From an uncultured Bacteroidales bacterium (GTDB taxonomy: Bacteria > Bacteroidota > Bacteroidia > Bacteroidales > Muribaculaceae), in contig CACYVC010000004.1 of NCBI GenBank assembly GCA_902777835.1, positions 1 through 64,000 of the forward strand: a DNA stretch of 64,000 bases. Reading direction: 5' to 3'. Positions 1 through 6,556 of the stretch are shown piece after piece. The position numbers and the translations under genes were made by a program. How positions within the stretch are numbered: position 1 is the stretch's first letter; each line of letters starts with the position of its first letter. The notes below the pieces were generated by a model. That model did not search any database. It was given only the letters and a program-made list of their open reading frames with translations, and had not been told where the DNA came from.

Positions 1-298
1 CGAAAAGCGATGCAAAATTACAACCGTTCCGCGACATGGCAAAATATTTTCACGAAAAAATGCAGGAAAATCGCAAATTTAACATCCTTTCACTAAAAAC
101 GGGGCGTCTCGGGGCGGAAACGGGCCTTTTTAGGGGGAAACGGGCCTTTTCAGGGGGAGGGAGACAGGGGGGGACAGCGGGGCGGAGGGGCGGGAAACAC
201 CTCACCGCCGGGCGCGGCGCACGCGGCACGGCGCACACGGCGCACCGGCAACCGACACGACAAGGGTACACATTATTATATATTATATAGCGGCCGTA
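1..298. other. GC-rich non-coding island at the left edge
   Basis: No gene is supported here. Bases about 100-260 are extremely GC-rich compared with the AT-rich intergenic DNA elsewhere in the window. The stretch holds a 20-base tandem repeat at 117-136 and 137-156 (core GGGCCTTTT followed by an AGGGG run), then a run of GGCGCAC-like words to about 250. Open frames cross it on both strands, but their translations are Arg/Gly/Pro-rich composition artefacts without a domain. It lies just downstream of the minus-strand porX gene and upstream of a minus-strand promoter at 13-43. Confidence 0.6.
13..43 (-). promoter_or_regulatory. Bacteroidota promoter for a gene beyond the left edge
   Basis: On the minus strand a perfect -7 box TAATTTTG (13-20) lies 18 bases downstream of a -33 box TTTTG (39-43). 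It reads leftward out of the window, so a minus-strand gene probably starts just beyond base 1. Confidence 0.6.
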
Positions 299-1843
299 CT
301 ACTTGCTCGAGAGAGTGACTATAGGTATCAGCATCTCTTCCATCGAAATGCCTCCGTGCTGGAAGGTGTCCCGGAAGTATTGAACATAGTAATTGTAGTT
401 GTTGGGGTAAGCAAAGAAGTCACGGCTGGTAGCAAAAATATAGGTCGAAGCTACATTTGGGCTAGGCAATCCCACCTTCTTGGGCTGCTTGATTTCAAAC
501 ACCTGCTTAGGATTGTAGCTCAGGTTCTTGCTCACCTTATAACGCAAGTTGGTGTTTGTATTGCGGTCGCCAATCACTTTCACAGCGTTATCTACTTTGA
601 TGGTTCCGTGGTCGGTAGTAATGACAACTTTTGCGCCACGGTGGGCTATCTGCTTGAAAATCTCGAAAGCGTAGGAGTTCTTAAACCATGATACGGTAAG
701 TGAACGATAAGCCTCGTCGGTGTTGGCGAGCTCACGAATCATCTTCGACTCAGTGCGCTGATGCGACATCATGTCCACAAAGTTGAACACCATGACATTT
801 AGGTCATTTTTGTCGAGCGCGGCAAAGTTCTGCAACAACCTCTCGCCAGCGGTCGAATCGTTTAGTTTATTATAGGAGAACTTATATGGCTTGCGGTATC
901 TTTCGAGTATAGTTCTCACAAGCGGCTCCTCGTTGACATTCTTGCCCTCTTCTTCATCTTCATCAACCCAAAGTTCGGGAAACATCTTTTCAATATCTAC
1001 TGGCAGCAACCCCGAGAATATTGCATTGCGTGCATACTGAGTTGCCGTTGGAAGTATAGAAGTGTAAAGGCCGTCGTCATCGACATTGAAATAGTCGCTG
1101 AGCAGTGGACTGATGGTCTTCCATTGATCAAGACGGAAATTGTCGATAACGATAAAATATACTTTCTCGCCCTTGTCAAGAAGCGGGAAGATGTGTGTCT
1201 TGAAAATCTCATTGCTGCGCAGGGGATGACTGTCACTGGCGAACCAATCCTCGTAGTTACGTTTCACAAACTTAGCGAACATGCCATTGGCCTCGGTCTT
1301 CTGCATTTTGAGCATCTCACCCATGCCAGTGTCGGCCGAAGTGAGAGTAAGTTCCCACCTCACTAGCGTGGCATATAGTTCATACCAATCCTCTATAGTG
1401 TGTGCCGACGCAATCATCTGGCTGATTTTCATAAATTCCTGCTGGTAGTCGCTAGTAGCCTTTTGCGCCACAAGAGCATCACTGTGTAGATTCTTCTTTA
1501 TAGAGAGGAGAATCTGCATGGGGTTTACAGGTTTGATGAGATAATCGGCAATTTGACTACCGATTGCCTGATTCATGATGTTTTCCTCCTCACTTTTGGT
1601 AATCATGATGACGGGCACGTTTGGCTGCGAAATTTTAATCTGCTGCAATGCCTCGAGCCCGCTAATTCCAGGCATGTTCTCGTCGAGGATGATGAGATTA
1701 TAGTTCTGCGTGGCGATTGCGTCAAGCGCATCGCGTCCGTTGGTCACGGTCTCCACTTCGTAACCTTTATTTTTGAGGAAAAGTATGTGTGGCTTGAGGA
1801 GATCTATCTCGTCGTCGGCCCATAAAATCAGCTCTTTGCTCAT
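299..1843 (-). CDS. porX: PorX-type response regulator with PglZ domain
   Basis: 514 residues. Residues 1-120 form a receiver domain with the acidic pair D10/D11, phospho-acceptor D54 (in IILDENMPG) and the conserved Lys in LIKPV. A linker leads to a C-terminal PglZ domain of the alkaline phosphatase superfamily, with metal-binding motifs NFVDMMSH and TTDHGT. This REC-PglZ architecture is that of PorX, which with the histidine kinase PorY controls expression of the type IX secretion system in Bacteroidota. No porY or T9SS structural gene is visible here, which is usual because these genes are scattered. A minus-strand TATCTTTG box at 1867-1874 fits its promoter. The name rests on architecture and length. 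The regulatory output in this organism is inferred. Confidence 0.9.
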   Translation of the reverse strand: MSKELILWADDEIDLLKPHILFLKNKGYEVETVTNGRDALDAIATQNYNLIILDENMPGISGLEALQQIKISQPNVPVIMITKSEEENIMNQAIGSQIADYLIKPVNPMQILLSIKKNLHSDALVAQKATSDYQQEFMKISQMIASAHTIEDWYELYATLVRWELTLTSADTGMGEMLKMQKTEANGMFAKFVKRNYEDWFASDSHPLRSNEIFKTHIFPLLDKGEKVYFIVIDNFRLDQWKTISPLLSDYFNVDDDGLYTSILPTATQYARNAIFSGLLPVDIEKMFPELWVDEDEEEGKNVNEEPLVRTILERYRKPYKFSYNKLNDSTAGERLLQNFAALDKNDLNVMVFNFVDMMSHQRTESKMIRELANTDEAYRSLTVSWFKNSYAFEIFKQIAHRGAKVVITTDHGTIKVDNAVKVIGDRNTNTNLRYKVSKNLSYNPKQVFEIKQPKKVGLPSPNVASTYIFATSRDFFAYPNNYNYYVQYFRDTFQHGGISMEEMLIPIVTLSSK

Positions 1844-1866
1844 ATTTCGTTATTTTTAATTTGTCA

Positions 1867-1874
1867 CAAAGATA
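1867..1874 (-). promoter_or_regulatory. -7 box of porX
   Basis: TATCTTTG on the minus strand, 24 bases before the porX start codon; a match to the Bacteroidota consensus TAnnTTTG. Confidence 0.55.
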
Positions 1875-1928
1875 CAACATTATTGTGAACTAAAAAAGTG
1901 ATAAAGCGTGAACATCAAAAAAATTAAG

Positions 1929-1936
1929 TATATTTG
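1929..1936 (+). promoter_or_regulatory. -7 box of the serine hydrolase gene
   Basis: TATATTTG, 22 bases before the ATG at 1959. Transcription would start near 1943, so an in-frame upstream start at 1908 cannot be used. Confidence 0.55.
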
Positions 1937-1958
1937 CAACATAAAATACCTATTAATA

Positions 1959-3173
1959 ATGAAAGCAATGATAAGAAGAATTATGATGATAACACTTGCA
2001 GTGTGCTGCGTGGGTGCAGTGAACGCTAAAGGAGTAAACATGAAACGACTGGAAGCGCGCATTGACTCGGTAATGGAGTCGCACTATGACGCACAGTCAC
2101 CTGGCGCTGCTCTGCTTATTGCCAAGAATGGCAAAGCAATATATGACAAGGGCATAGGTATCGCCGACATGGCCACAGGCGAGAAGATTGACGGCAACAC
2201 AGCGTTCAACATTGCCAGCATCAGCAAGCAGTTCACTGCCATCGGAGCCTTGAAGATGCAGGAGATGGGACTTATCAACCTCAACAATAGTGTAGCCAGC
2301 TACTTTCCTGAACTCAAGCACGAGATATGGAAGAAGATAAAGCTGCGCCACCTGCTCAGCCACAGTTCAGGAGTACCCGACGCTCGTCCACGCGGAGACC
2401 GCAACTTCATGCTCACTGCCACCGACGAACAAAGTGTGCAGTACATGAAGGATCTGAAAGAACTGCACTTTGAACCAGGCACCAACTATGAATATATCAA
2501 TCCCACATTCGACCTGTTTTTCTTCCTCGTGGAAAAGAAGACGGGAATGAAATTCATTGATTTTCAGAAAAAACACCTTTTTGACCGCGCTGGCATGCAG
2601 AACGTGCAGTATTTCACTCCTGAAGCAAGGATTCCACACATGGCTCACGGCTACATCGTGAACGAAGATGCCGAGATTAGTGGCAGCGACAGCGACTACG
2701 CCAAGAAACGCGAGAAGGTAGAGAACGACTACGTTGACGGCAAGGGCGTGCACTGGGCAGAATGTGATTACGGCGAGGAAACATTCTTCGCCACTAAGGC
2801 CGACGGCGGCATATACACCACCACTCACGACTTCCTCAAATGGGAGAACGCACTAAGCCGTAATATTCTTGTGAAAAAATCCTCAAAACGCCAAGCCTAT
2901 ACTCCACACACACTTGTCACAGGTAGCAAATGGAGCGGCTACCAAAACCGTGACAACACCTGGTACGGCTACGGATGGTTTATCGACAAGACGCCTGGTC
3001 GAGAAGTGAAAATTTACCACACTGGCGACAACGGCGGCTTCCAGGCCTATGCTGCAAAATATGAGCGCAGTCGCGTCAACGTCATCATGCTCGAAAACCA
3101 GAACACCGTAGATCGCTGGTCGCTGCAACTCGAGATAGAAAGAATCTTGCGAGAAGAGGGCGTGCTAAAATAG
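1959..3173 (+). CDS. secreted serine hydrolase (beta-lactamase class C / PBP4* fold)
   Basis: 404 residues from the ATG at 1959, chosen because the promoter box at 1929-1936 lies downstream of the longer frame's start and because a signal peptide (RRIMMITLAVCCVGAVNA) follows directly. The mature part has the class C beta-lactamase motifs: S-x-x-K in ASISKQF, Y-x-N in YEYINP and a late HTGDNGG. The family covers D-aminopeptidases, esterases and penicillin-binding-like peptidases that act in the periplasm on D-amino acid or ester substrates. The substrate cannot be read from the sequence, and antibiotic resistance should not be assumed. It diverges from porX and stands alone. Confidence 0.85.
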   Translation: MKAMIRRIMMITLAVCCVGAVNAKGVNMKRLEARIDSVMESHYDAQSPGAALLIAKNGKAIYDKGIGIADMATGEKIDGNTAFNIASISKQFTAIGALKMQEMGLINLNNSVASYFPELKHEIWKKIKLRHLLSHSSGVPDARPRGDRNFMLTATDEQSVQYMKDLKELHFEPGTNYEYINPTFDLFFFLVEKKTGMKFIDFQKKHLFDRAGMQNVQYFTPEARIPHMAHGYIVNEDAEISGSDSDYAKKREKVENDYVDGKGVHWAECDYGEETFFATKADGGIYTTTHDFLKWENALSRNILVKKSSKRQAYTPHTLVTGSKWSGYQNRDNTWYGYGWFIDKTPGREVKIYHTGDNGGFQAYAAKYERSRVNVIMLENQNTVDRWSLQLEIERILREEGVLK

Positions 3174-3308
3174 CGTTTTAAATCACACATTTCACTCGTT
3201 TACGAGTTCTTTCAATGAAGAAGCGCACATTTTGCTGTTTTTTTCACATTGCAATGCCAATTAAAAGTCTAATAAAATGTTTTTTAGATGATATTTATTA
3301 AAATATCT

Positions 3309-3338
3309 TTTGTGTTTTAAAAAAAATAATTACCTTTG
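3309..3338 (+). promoter_or_regulatory. promoter of rpsU
   Basis: -33 box TTTG (3309-3312), 18-base spacer, -7 box TACCTTTG (3331-3338). Confidence 0.7.
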
Positions 3339-3352
3339 CAGGCACAAAATTG

Positions 3353-3360
3353 AAAGGAGG
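3353..3360 (+). promoter_or_regulatory. isolated anti-SD-complementary site in the rpsU leader
   Basis: AAAGGAGG with flanking bases gives GAAAGGAGGT, a ten-base complement to the usual 16S 3' end. It lies roughly 8 bases after the predicted transcription start and about 270 bases upstream of rpsU, with no usable start codon at normal spacing. Bacteroidota genes seldom use SD sequences, so this is notable next to the gene for S21. Confidence 0.6.
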
Positions 3361-3413
3361 TTTGTTTTAACAACCACAGAATACTGAATTACAGACATAT
3401 AACCCTATTTAAA

Positions 3414-3476
3414 GGCAGTCGTCCGCACTGCCTAGTTGCTGGCACAATCGTGTGATGATTGAGCCTAGCAACTGCC
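3414..3476 (+). ncRNA. candidate switch-like RNA element in the rpsU leader
   Basis: GGCAGT (3414-3419) pairs with ACTGCC (3427-3432) around a 7-base loop. Directly after it, AGTTGCTGGC (3434-3443) and CAATC (3445-3449) pair with GATTG (3457-3461), GCC (3463-3465) and AGCAACT (3467-3473) to make a long hairpin. A second ACTGCC (3471-3476) overlaps the end of that hairpin and could take over pairing with GGCAGT. The alternative pairing suggests a regulatory element, possibly for S21 autoregulation; that role is inferred. Confidence 0.45.
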
Positions 3477-3630
3477 ATAAAGCGGAAAAAACACTTAATA
3501 TTTGACAATCATTTGACTTAAAAGTCAATATTTCTTTGCGCGAATGCCCTTAGTGGCACAGCGCATAGCGATTGTCGCCACAAATTTAGAAAACATATTA
3601 ATTCACAACATTTTAATACAAAACAAAATT

Positions 3631-3825
3631 ATGATTATTGTTCCTATCAAAGATGGCGAGAACATTGAACGCGCCTTGAAGAAATTTAAGAGAAAAACTG
3701 AGCGCACTGGCATCATTAAACAATTGCGCCAGCGTCAGCAATTTGAGAAACCCAGCGTAATCAACCGCAAGAAGATGATGAAGGCTGTTTACGTTCAGAA
3801 ACTCCACACTACCGAGGAGCTCTAA
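3631..3825 (+). CDS. rpsU: 30S ribosomal protein S21
   Basis: 64 residues from ATG 3631, starting MIIVPIKDGENIERALKKF and matching bS21 throughout. The longer in-frame extension from 3544 adds non-homologous residues and is rejected. In Bacteroidota, bS21 with bS18 and bS6 helps hide the anti-Shine-Dalgarno end of 16S rRNA, which explains the general lack of SD use. The gene stands alone with its own promoter, a long folded leader carrying an unusual SD-like site, and a strong terminator at 3885-3929. No SD precedes its own start codon. Confidence 0.95.
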   Translation: MIIVPIKDGENIERALKKFKRKTERTGIIKQLRQRQQFEKPSVINRKKMMKAVYVQKLHTTEEL

Positions 3826-3884
3826 TTGGGTTGATAAAACATATAAAAGATTAACTCAAGATTTCTCTTATTACACATTTCTAC

Positions 3885-3929
3885 AGATGACCGATGCCCC
3901 ACGACGAGGTATCGGTCATCTAGTTTTTT
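3885..3929 (+). terminator. Rho-independent terminator of rpsU
   Basis: An 11-base perfect stem, AGATGACCGAT (3885-3895) with ATCGGTCATCT (3911-3921), followed by a T run (3924-3929). Confidence 0.8.
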
Positions 3930-3953
3930 GTTACATTTGTTTCTAAAAGCATT

Positions 3954-4679
3954 TCAAACAAATAGCTGCCTGAGCACCTCGGGTGAGCGCAGCGTTCCTA
4001 ATGTGGAATGGTGAAGGCGATAGTAACCGAGAATCATCTCAAGCATCTCGTTGCGCTGCTCACGAGAAAACTTGAAGTGGTGCATGTTGTCGAAAGTCAT
4101 GCGCGACAATAGCGGCAGCACTTGAGCTTGGGCTGGCGGTATAGATTTCATGCCAGGATGTGGCGACTGGGTAAACGTGCCCTCATTCATGTTTAACCAA
4201 TATCCCTCGCGGTAACTGTCAATATCGGGCTGAATGCCTATAAACTGCCCCAAGCGATACAGGAAGCATATGTGAAAATTGGCCACGCTGCCGTTCATCT
4301 CTTCAAGCCTGATGATGCAACTCTTGATAAAGCTGTAGAGCACCATGTTCTGCTCCTGTTCCTGAATAGTGTGTGATAACAGCTCACTTAAGAACATCGC
4401 AATGGCGTTCTTCATAGGATCACTATAAATCGATATCAGCGTAGCGGTACGGCGCACGTCGTGAAGAGTGCCAATGTCGCGATTGGGCTGTAGCCGGGCC
4501 TCAAATTCCAATAGCGACAATGGCATGAACATAGCGTTGCGCATGCGGGCAGCATGAGTGGTGCCCTGACGCACAAAGAATGCCAGCATCCCCCGCTTGT
4601 CGGTGTAGATGTGGGCGATGTTGTGTTTCTCGTTATATTTTATAACGTTAACTACTATGCCATTCAATTTCTCTTGCAT
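3954..4679 (-). CDS. recO: DNA repair protein RecO
   Basis: 241 residues of normal RecO length. The N-terminal OB-fold region has the typical opening (GIVVNVIKYNEKHNIAHIYT) and the phrase GMLAFFVRQG. The helical C-terminal part carries LSELLSHTIQEQEQN and FLYRLGQFIGIQPD. It lacks the clear four-Cys zinc motif of some RecO proteins. RecO helps load RecA onto SSB-coated single-stranded DNA together with RecR. It converges on rpsU and diverges from the tRNA-Glu/rpsT cluster. Confidence 0.9.
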   Translation of the reverse strand: MQEKLNGIVVNVIKYNEKHNIAHIYTDKRGMLAFFVRQGTTHAARMRNAMFMPLSLLEFEARLQPNRDIGTLHDVRRTATLISIYSDPMKNAIAMFLSELLSHTIQEQEQNMVLYSFIKSCIIRLEEMNGSVANFHICFLYRLGQFIGIQPDIDSYREGYWLNMNEGTFTQSPHPGMKSIPPAQAQVLPLLSRMTFDNMHHFKFSREQRNEMLEMILGYYRLHHSTLGTLRSPEVLRQLFV

Positions 4680-4780
4680 AGGTTAGAGCAGTTTTCGGCC
4701 CACGAAGTTACACCAAATCGCCCAAATTATGCTCAAAAAACTAAAAAAACTTTGTCTTTTAAAGTTTTATGGAAAATAAA

Positions 4781-4812
4781 TTTTGCCAATTCAAAAATTT
4801 GACCTAATTTTG
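4781..4812 (+). promoter_or_regulatory. promoter of the tRNA-Glu/rpsT cluster
   Basis: -33 box TTTTG (4781-4785), 19-base spacer, -7 box TAATTTTG (4805-4812), about 28 bases before the first tRNA. Confidence 0.7.
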
Positions 4813-4840
4813 CAGTCGCTTTTGCGAAAAAACGTTTTTT

Positions 4841-4912
4841 GGCCCATTCGTCTATCGGTTAGGACGCAAGATTTTCATTCTTGAAAGAGCAGTTCGACTC
4901 TGCTATGGGCTA
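4841..4912 (+). tRNA. tRNA-Glu (TTC), copy 1
   Basis: A full cloverleaf can be drawn. The 7-base acceptor stem starts GGCCCAT and closes with ATGGGCT (one G-U pair). The anticodon stem is CAAGA/TCTTG around loop TTTTCAT, anticodon TTC at 4874-4876. The T arm contains GTTCGACTC. CCA is not encoded. It lies 38 bases before rpsT and shares its promoter. Confidence 0.95.
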
Positions 4913-4950
4913 CTAATAATCAAACAATTAAAATTTTTTACACACAAATT

Positions 4951-5211
4951 ATGGCAAACCATAAATCATCTATCAAACGTATCCGTCAAACAAAGACAAG
5001 AAACGAGCGTAACCGCTATTACGCTAAGACTATGCGCAACGCTGTTCGCAACCTGCGCAAAATGGAGAACAAAGAGGAAGCTGCTGCTGCTTACAAGAAA
5101 GTTTCAGCTATGCTCGATAAACTGGGCCGCAAGGGCACTATCAGCAAGAACAAAGCTGCTAACCTCAAGAGCAAGCTCGCTAAGCACGTTAATAAGCTTG
5201 AAGTTGCCTAA
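4951..5211 (+). CDS. rpsT: 30S ribosomal protein S20
   Basis: 86 residues, Lys/Arg/Ala-rich, opening [20 protein letters not shown] and ending in a helical [15 protein letters not shown] segment, as in bS20, which binds 16S rRNA early in small-subunit assembly. It sits between two identical tRNA-Glu genes and is probably transcribed with them from the promoter at 4781-4812, so its mRNA must be released by tRNA processing. Confidence 0.97.
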   Translation: MANHKSSIKRIRQTKTRNERNRYYAKTMRNAVRNLRKMENKEEAAAAYKKVSAMLDKLGRKGTISKNKAANLKSKLAKHVNKLEVA

Positions 5212-5222
5212 ATGCTTCTCCT

Positions 5223-5243
5223 CTGAGAGTATAGCGCTCTCAG
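5223..5243 (+). terminator. hairpin after rpsT
   Basis: CTGAGAG (5223-5229) pairs perfectly with CTCTCAG (5237-5243). No T run follows, so it may be an mRNA 3' stabiliser or partial terminator ahead of the second tRNA. Confidence 0.4.
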
Positions 5244-5299
5244 TCTAGCATAATTTCTCATGGAGATTTTGGCAATCAAAAGCCAGATCTTCACATGAT

Positions 5300-5371
5300 G
5301 GCCCATTCGTCTATCGGTTAGGACGCAAGATTTTCATTCTTGAAAGAGCAGTTCGACTCTGCTATGGGCTA
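5300..5371 (+). tRNA. tRNA-Glu (TTC), copy 2
   Basis: Identical over the whole gene to the copy at 4841-4912, with the same TTC anticodon and no encoded CCA. No separate promoter box is evident, so it is probably the last gene of the tRNA-rpsT-tRNA unit. The flanks differ, so only the gene itself is duplicated. Confidence 0.95.
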
Positions 5372-5378
5372 CAGAAAT

Positions 5379-5405
5379 GAGCGTTAAGTTATAAACTTAG
5401 CGCTC
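5379..5405 (+). terminator. hairpin after second tRNA-Glu
   Basis: A 12-base stem, GAGCGTTAAGTT with AACTTAGCGCTC, one G-U pair and a 3-base loop. The T run after it is weak. Confidence 0.45.
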
Positions 5406-5456
5406 TTAACTGCTATATAGCCATTCAATCTGCAAAAGAATGGCCCTTGATGTATT

Positions 5457-6017
5457 TTAGGCGTTTTTATCCCACACCACTTCCTCTACATTGCTGGTCA
5501 CGTTGCAGTGGCGGGCGAGGATGAAGAAGAAGTCGCTCAGGCGGTTAAGGTAGCGCTGGGCGAGGGGATTAAGGGGTTGCTGGGCGGCTAGAGTAACCAC
5601 GCGACGCTCGGCACGACGGGTCACGGTGCGGCAGATGTCGCAGCATACCGACGCTTGAGTGCCACCTGGCAAGATAAACCCGCGCATGGGTGGCAATTGT
5701 TCGTCGAGAGTGTCAATCATCGACTCCACACCCTTTACATCATCATCGCTGAGGCCATAGACTGGATCCTCCACATCTTTTTGTTCTGTGGCAAGATATG
5801 CACCCAGGTTGAACAGTTTATTCTGAATCTTGAAAATCAGCTTTTCCACTTCGGGGTCTTTGCCTTTTATGGCATGAGCAAGCATACCGATGTGAGCATT
5901 CAGCTCATCGACAGTGCCGTAGGCCTCAACGCGGATGTCATCTTTTGCAACTCGTTGACCACCAACGAGTGATGTTGTTCCTTTATCACCTGTTAAGGTA
6001 TAAACTTTAGATTTCAT
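5457..6017 (-). CDS. PduO-type cob(I)alamin adenosyltransferase
   Basis: 186 residues. The N-terminus has the ATP-binding signature (TGDKGTTSLVGGQR, then VEAYGTVDELNAHIG), and later come the conserved RRAERRVVTL and the LNRLSDFFFILAR segment. The enzyme transfers the adenosyl group of ATP to cob(I)alamin to make coenzyme B12, for example for methylmalonyl-CoA mutase; a MeaB chaperone gene lies at 50908 in this window. It is the last gene of a three-gene operon: its ATG overlaps the preceding LOG-family stop as ATGA (6014-6017), so translation is probably coupled. No cobalamin riboswitch is seen. Confidence 0.9.
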   Translation of the reverse strand: MKSKVYTLTGDKGTTSLVGGQRVAKDDIRVEAYGTVDELNAHIGMLAHAIKGKDPEVEKLIFKIQNKLFNLGAYLATEQKDVEDPVYGLSDDDVKGVESMIDTLDEQLPPMRGFILPGGTQASVCCDICRTVTRRAERRVVTLAAQQPLNPLAQRYLNRLSDFFFILARHCNVTSNVEEVVWDKNA

Positions 6018-6556
6018 AGCTTGTTTATTTCGTTTAGTTTATTAATTAGTTCATGTGAATTGCTGACCAACATTGAGCTGGCGATGAGCGGAGAGCGCGA
6101 GAATTGCGACTGCGCAGTGTTGAGCAACTGCTCGGCAATAGCCGAATACATTCCGCCATGATTCACCACAATGATGGGTAGGTCGCTGCCCTCTACAACC
6201 AGCGCAGAAAGTGTAGAAATCCACTCGTCGATAGTTCCTAGGCCACCTGGCAGCACCACAAACACATCGCCATGCTCTATGAGCTTCGACTTACGGTCGT
6301 TCAGGTCACGAGCAAGAACCAGCTCAGTGCACAAAGGGTCAGCACGGTGCTTAAAAAATTCTGGGACTATACCCACTAACCTCTCACAACCAGCATTGCT
6401 TGCCGCCTGTGCAGTAATGTGCATCAAACCGGCATTCACGCCGCCATAGACGAGTGAATGCCGGTTTTCACCTATCCACCGCCCAAGAGCAGTGGCAATT
6501 GATGTAATTTCCTCAGGAAGCCCCTGATTGGCAGAACAATAGACTACAATGTTCAT
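6014..6556 (-). CDS. LOG family protein (nucleoside 5'-monophosphate phosphoribohydrolase-like)
   Basis: 180 residues from the ATG at 6556. The longer frame to 6673 only adds out-of-frame glgB sequence. The Rossmann-like fold carries YGGVNAGLM and the family signature PGGLGTIDE. Family members of this type (TIGR00730) cleave the N-glycosidic bond of cytokinin-type or other nucleoside monophosphates; the bacterial physiological substrate is often unknown. It overlaps glgB upstream and the adenosyltransferase downstream by ATGA in each case, so the three proteins are made together, though no shared pathway is obvious. Confidence 0.85.
   Translation of the reverse strand: MNIVVYCSANQGLPEEITSIATALGRWIGENRHSLVYGGVNAGLMHITAQAASNAGCERLVGIVPEFFKHRADPLCTELVLARDLNDRKSKLIEHGDVFVVLPGGLGTIDEWISTLSALVVEGSDLPIIVVNHGGMYSAIAEQLLNTAQSQFSRSPLIASSMLVSNSHELINKLNEINKL

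Larger units (their letters stand above)
3174..3630 (+). other. promoter and long structured 5' leader of rpsU
   Basis: No protein gene is supported. A promoter at 3309-3338 starts a leader of about 285 nt before rpsU. The leader contains a strong but isolated Shine-Dalgarno sequence (3353-3360), a GGCAGT hairpin (3414-3432), a long interrupted hairpin (3434-3473), a small TTGACT/AGTCAA hairpin (3513-3528) and a GTGGC/GCCAC hairpin just before 3585. See the separate entries. Confidence 0.6.

Noticed and set aside
36-290. Arg/Gly-rich open frames in the left GC-rich island on both strands
   Set aside because: Composition effects of GC-rich DNA: no domain, no initiation context, and the two frames overlap each other.
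4841-5371. Repeated tRNA-Glu as attachment sites of an integrated element
   Set aside because: Only the core gene rpsT lies between them, with no integrase or phage gene.
5372-5456. Cobalamin riboswitch linked to the adenosyltransferase gene
   Set aside because: This stretch is downstream of the gene, and no B12-box sequence is seen upstream of its operon start at 8629-8847 either.
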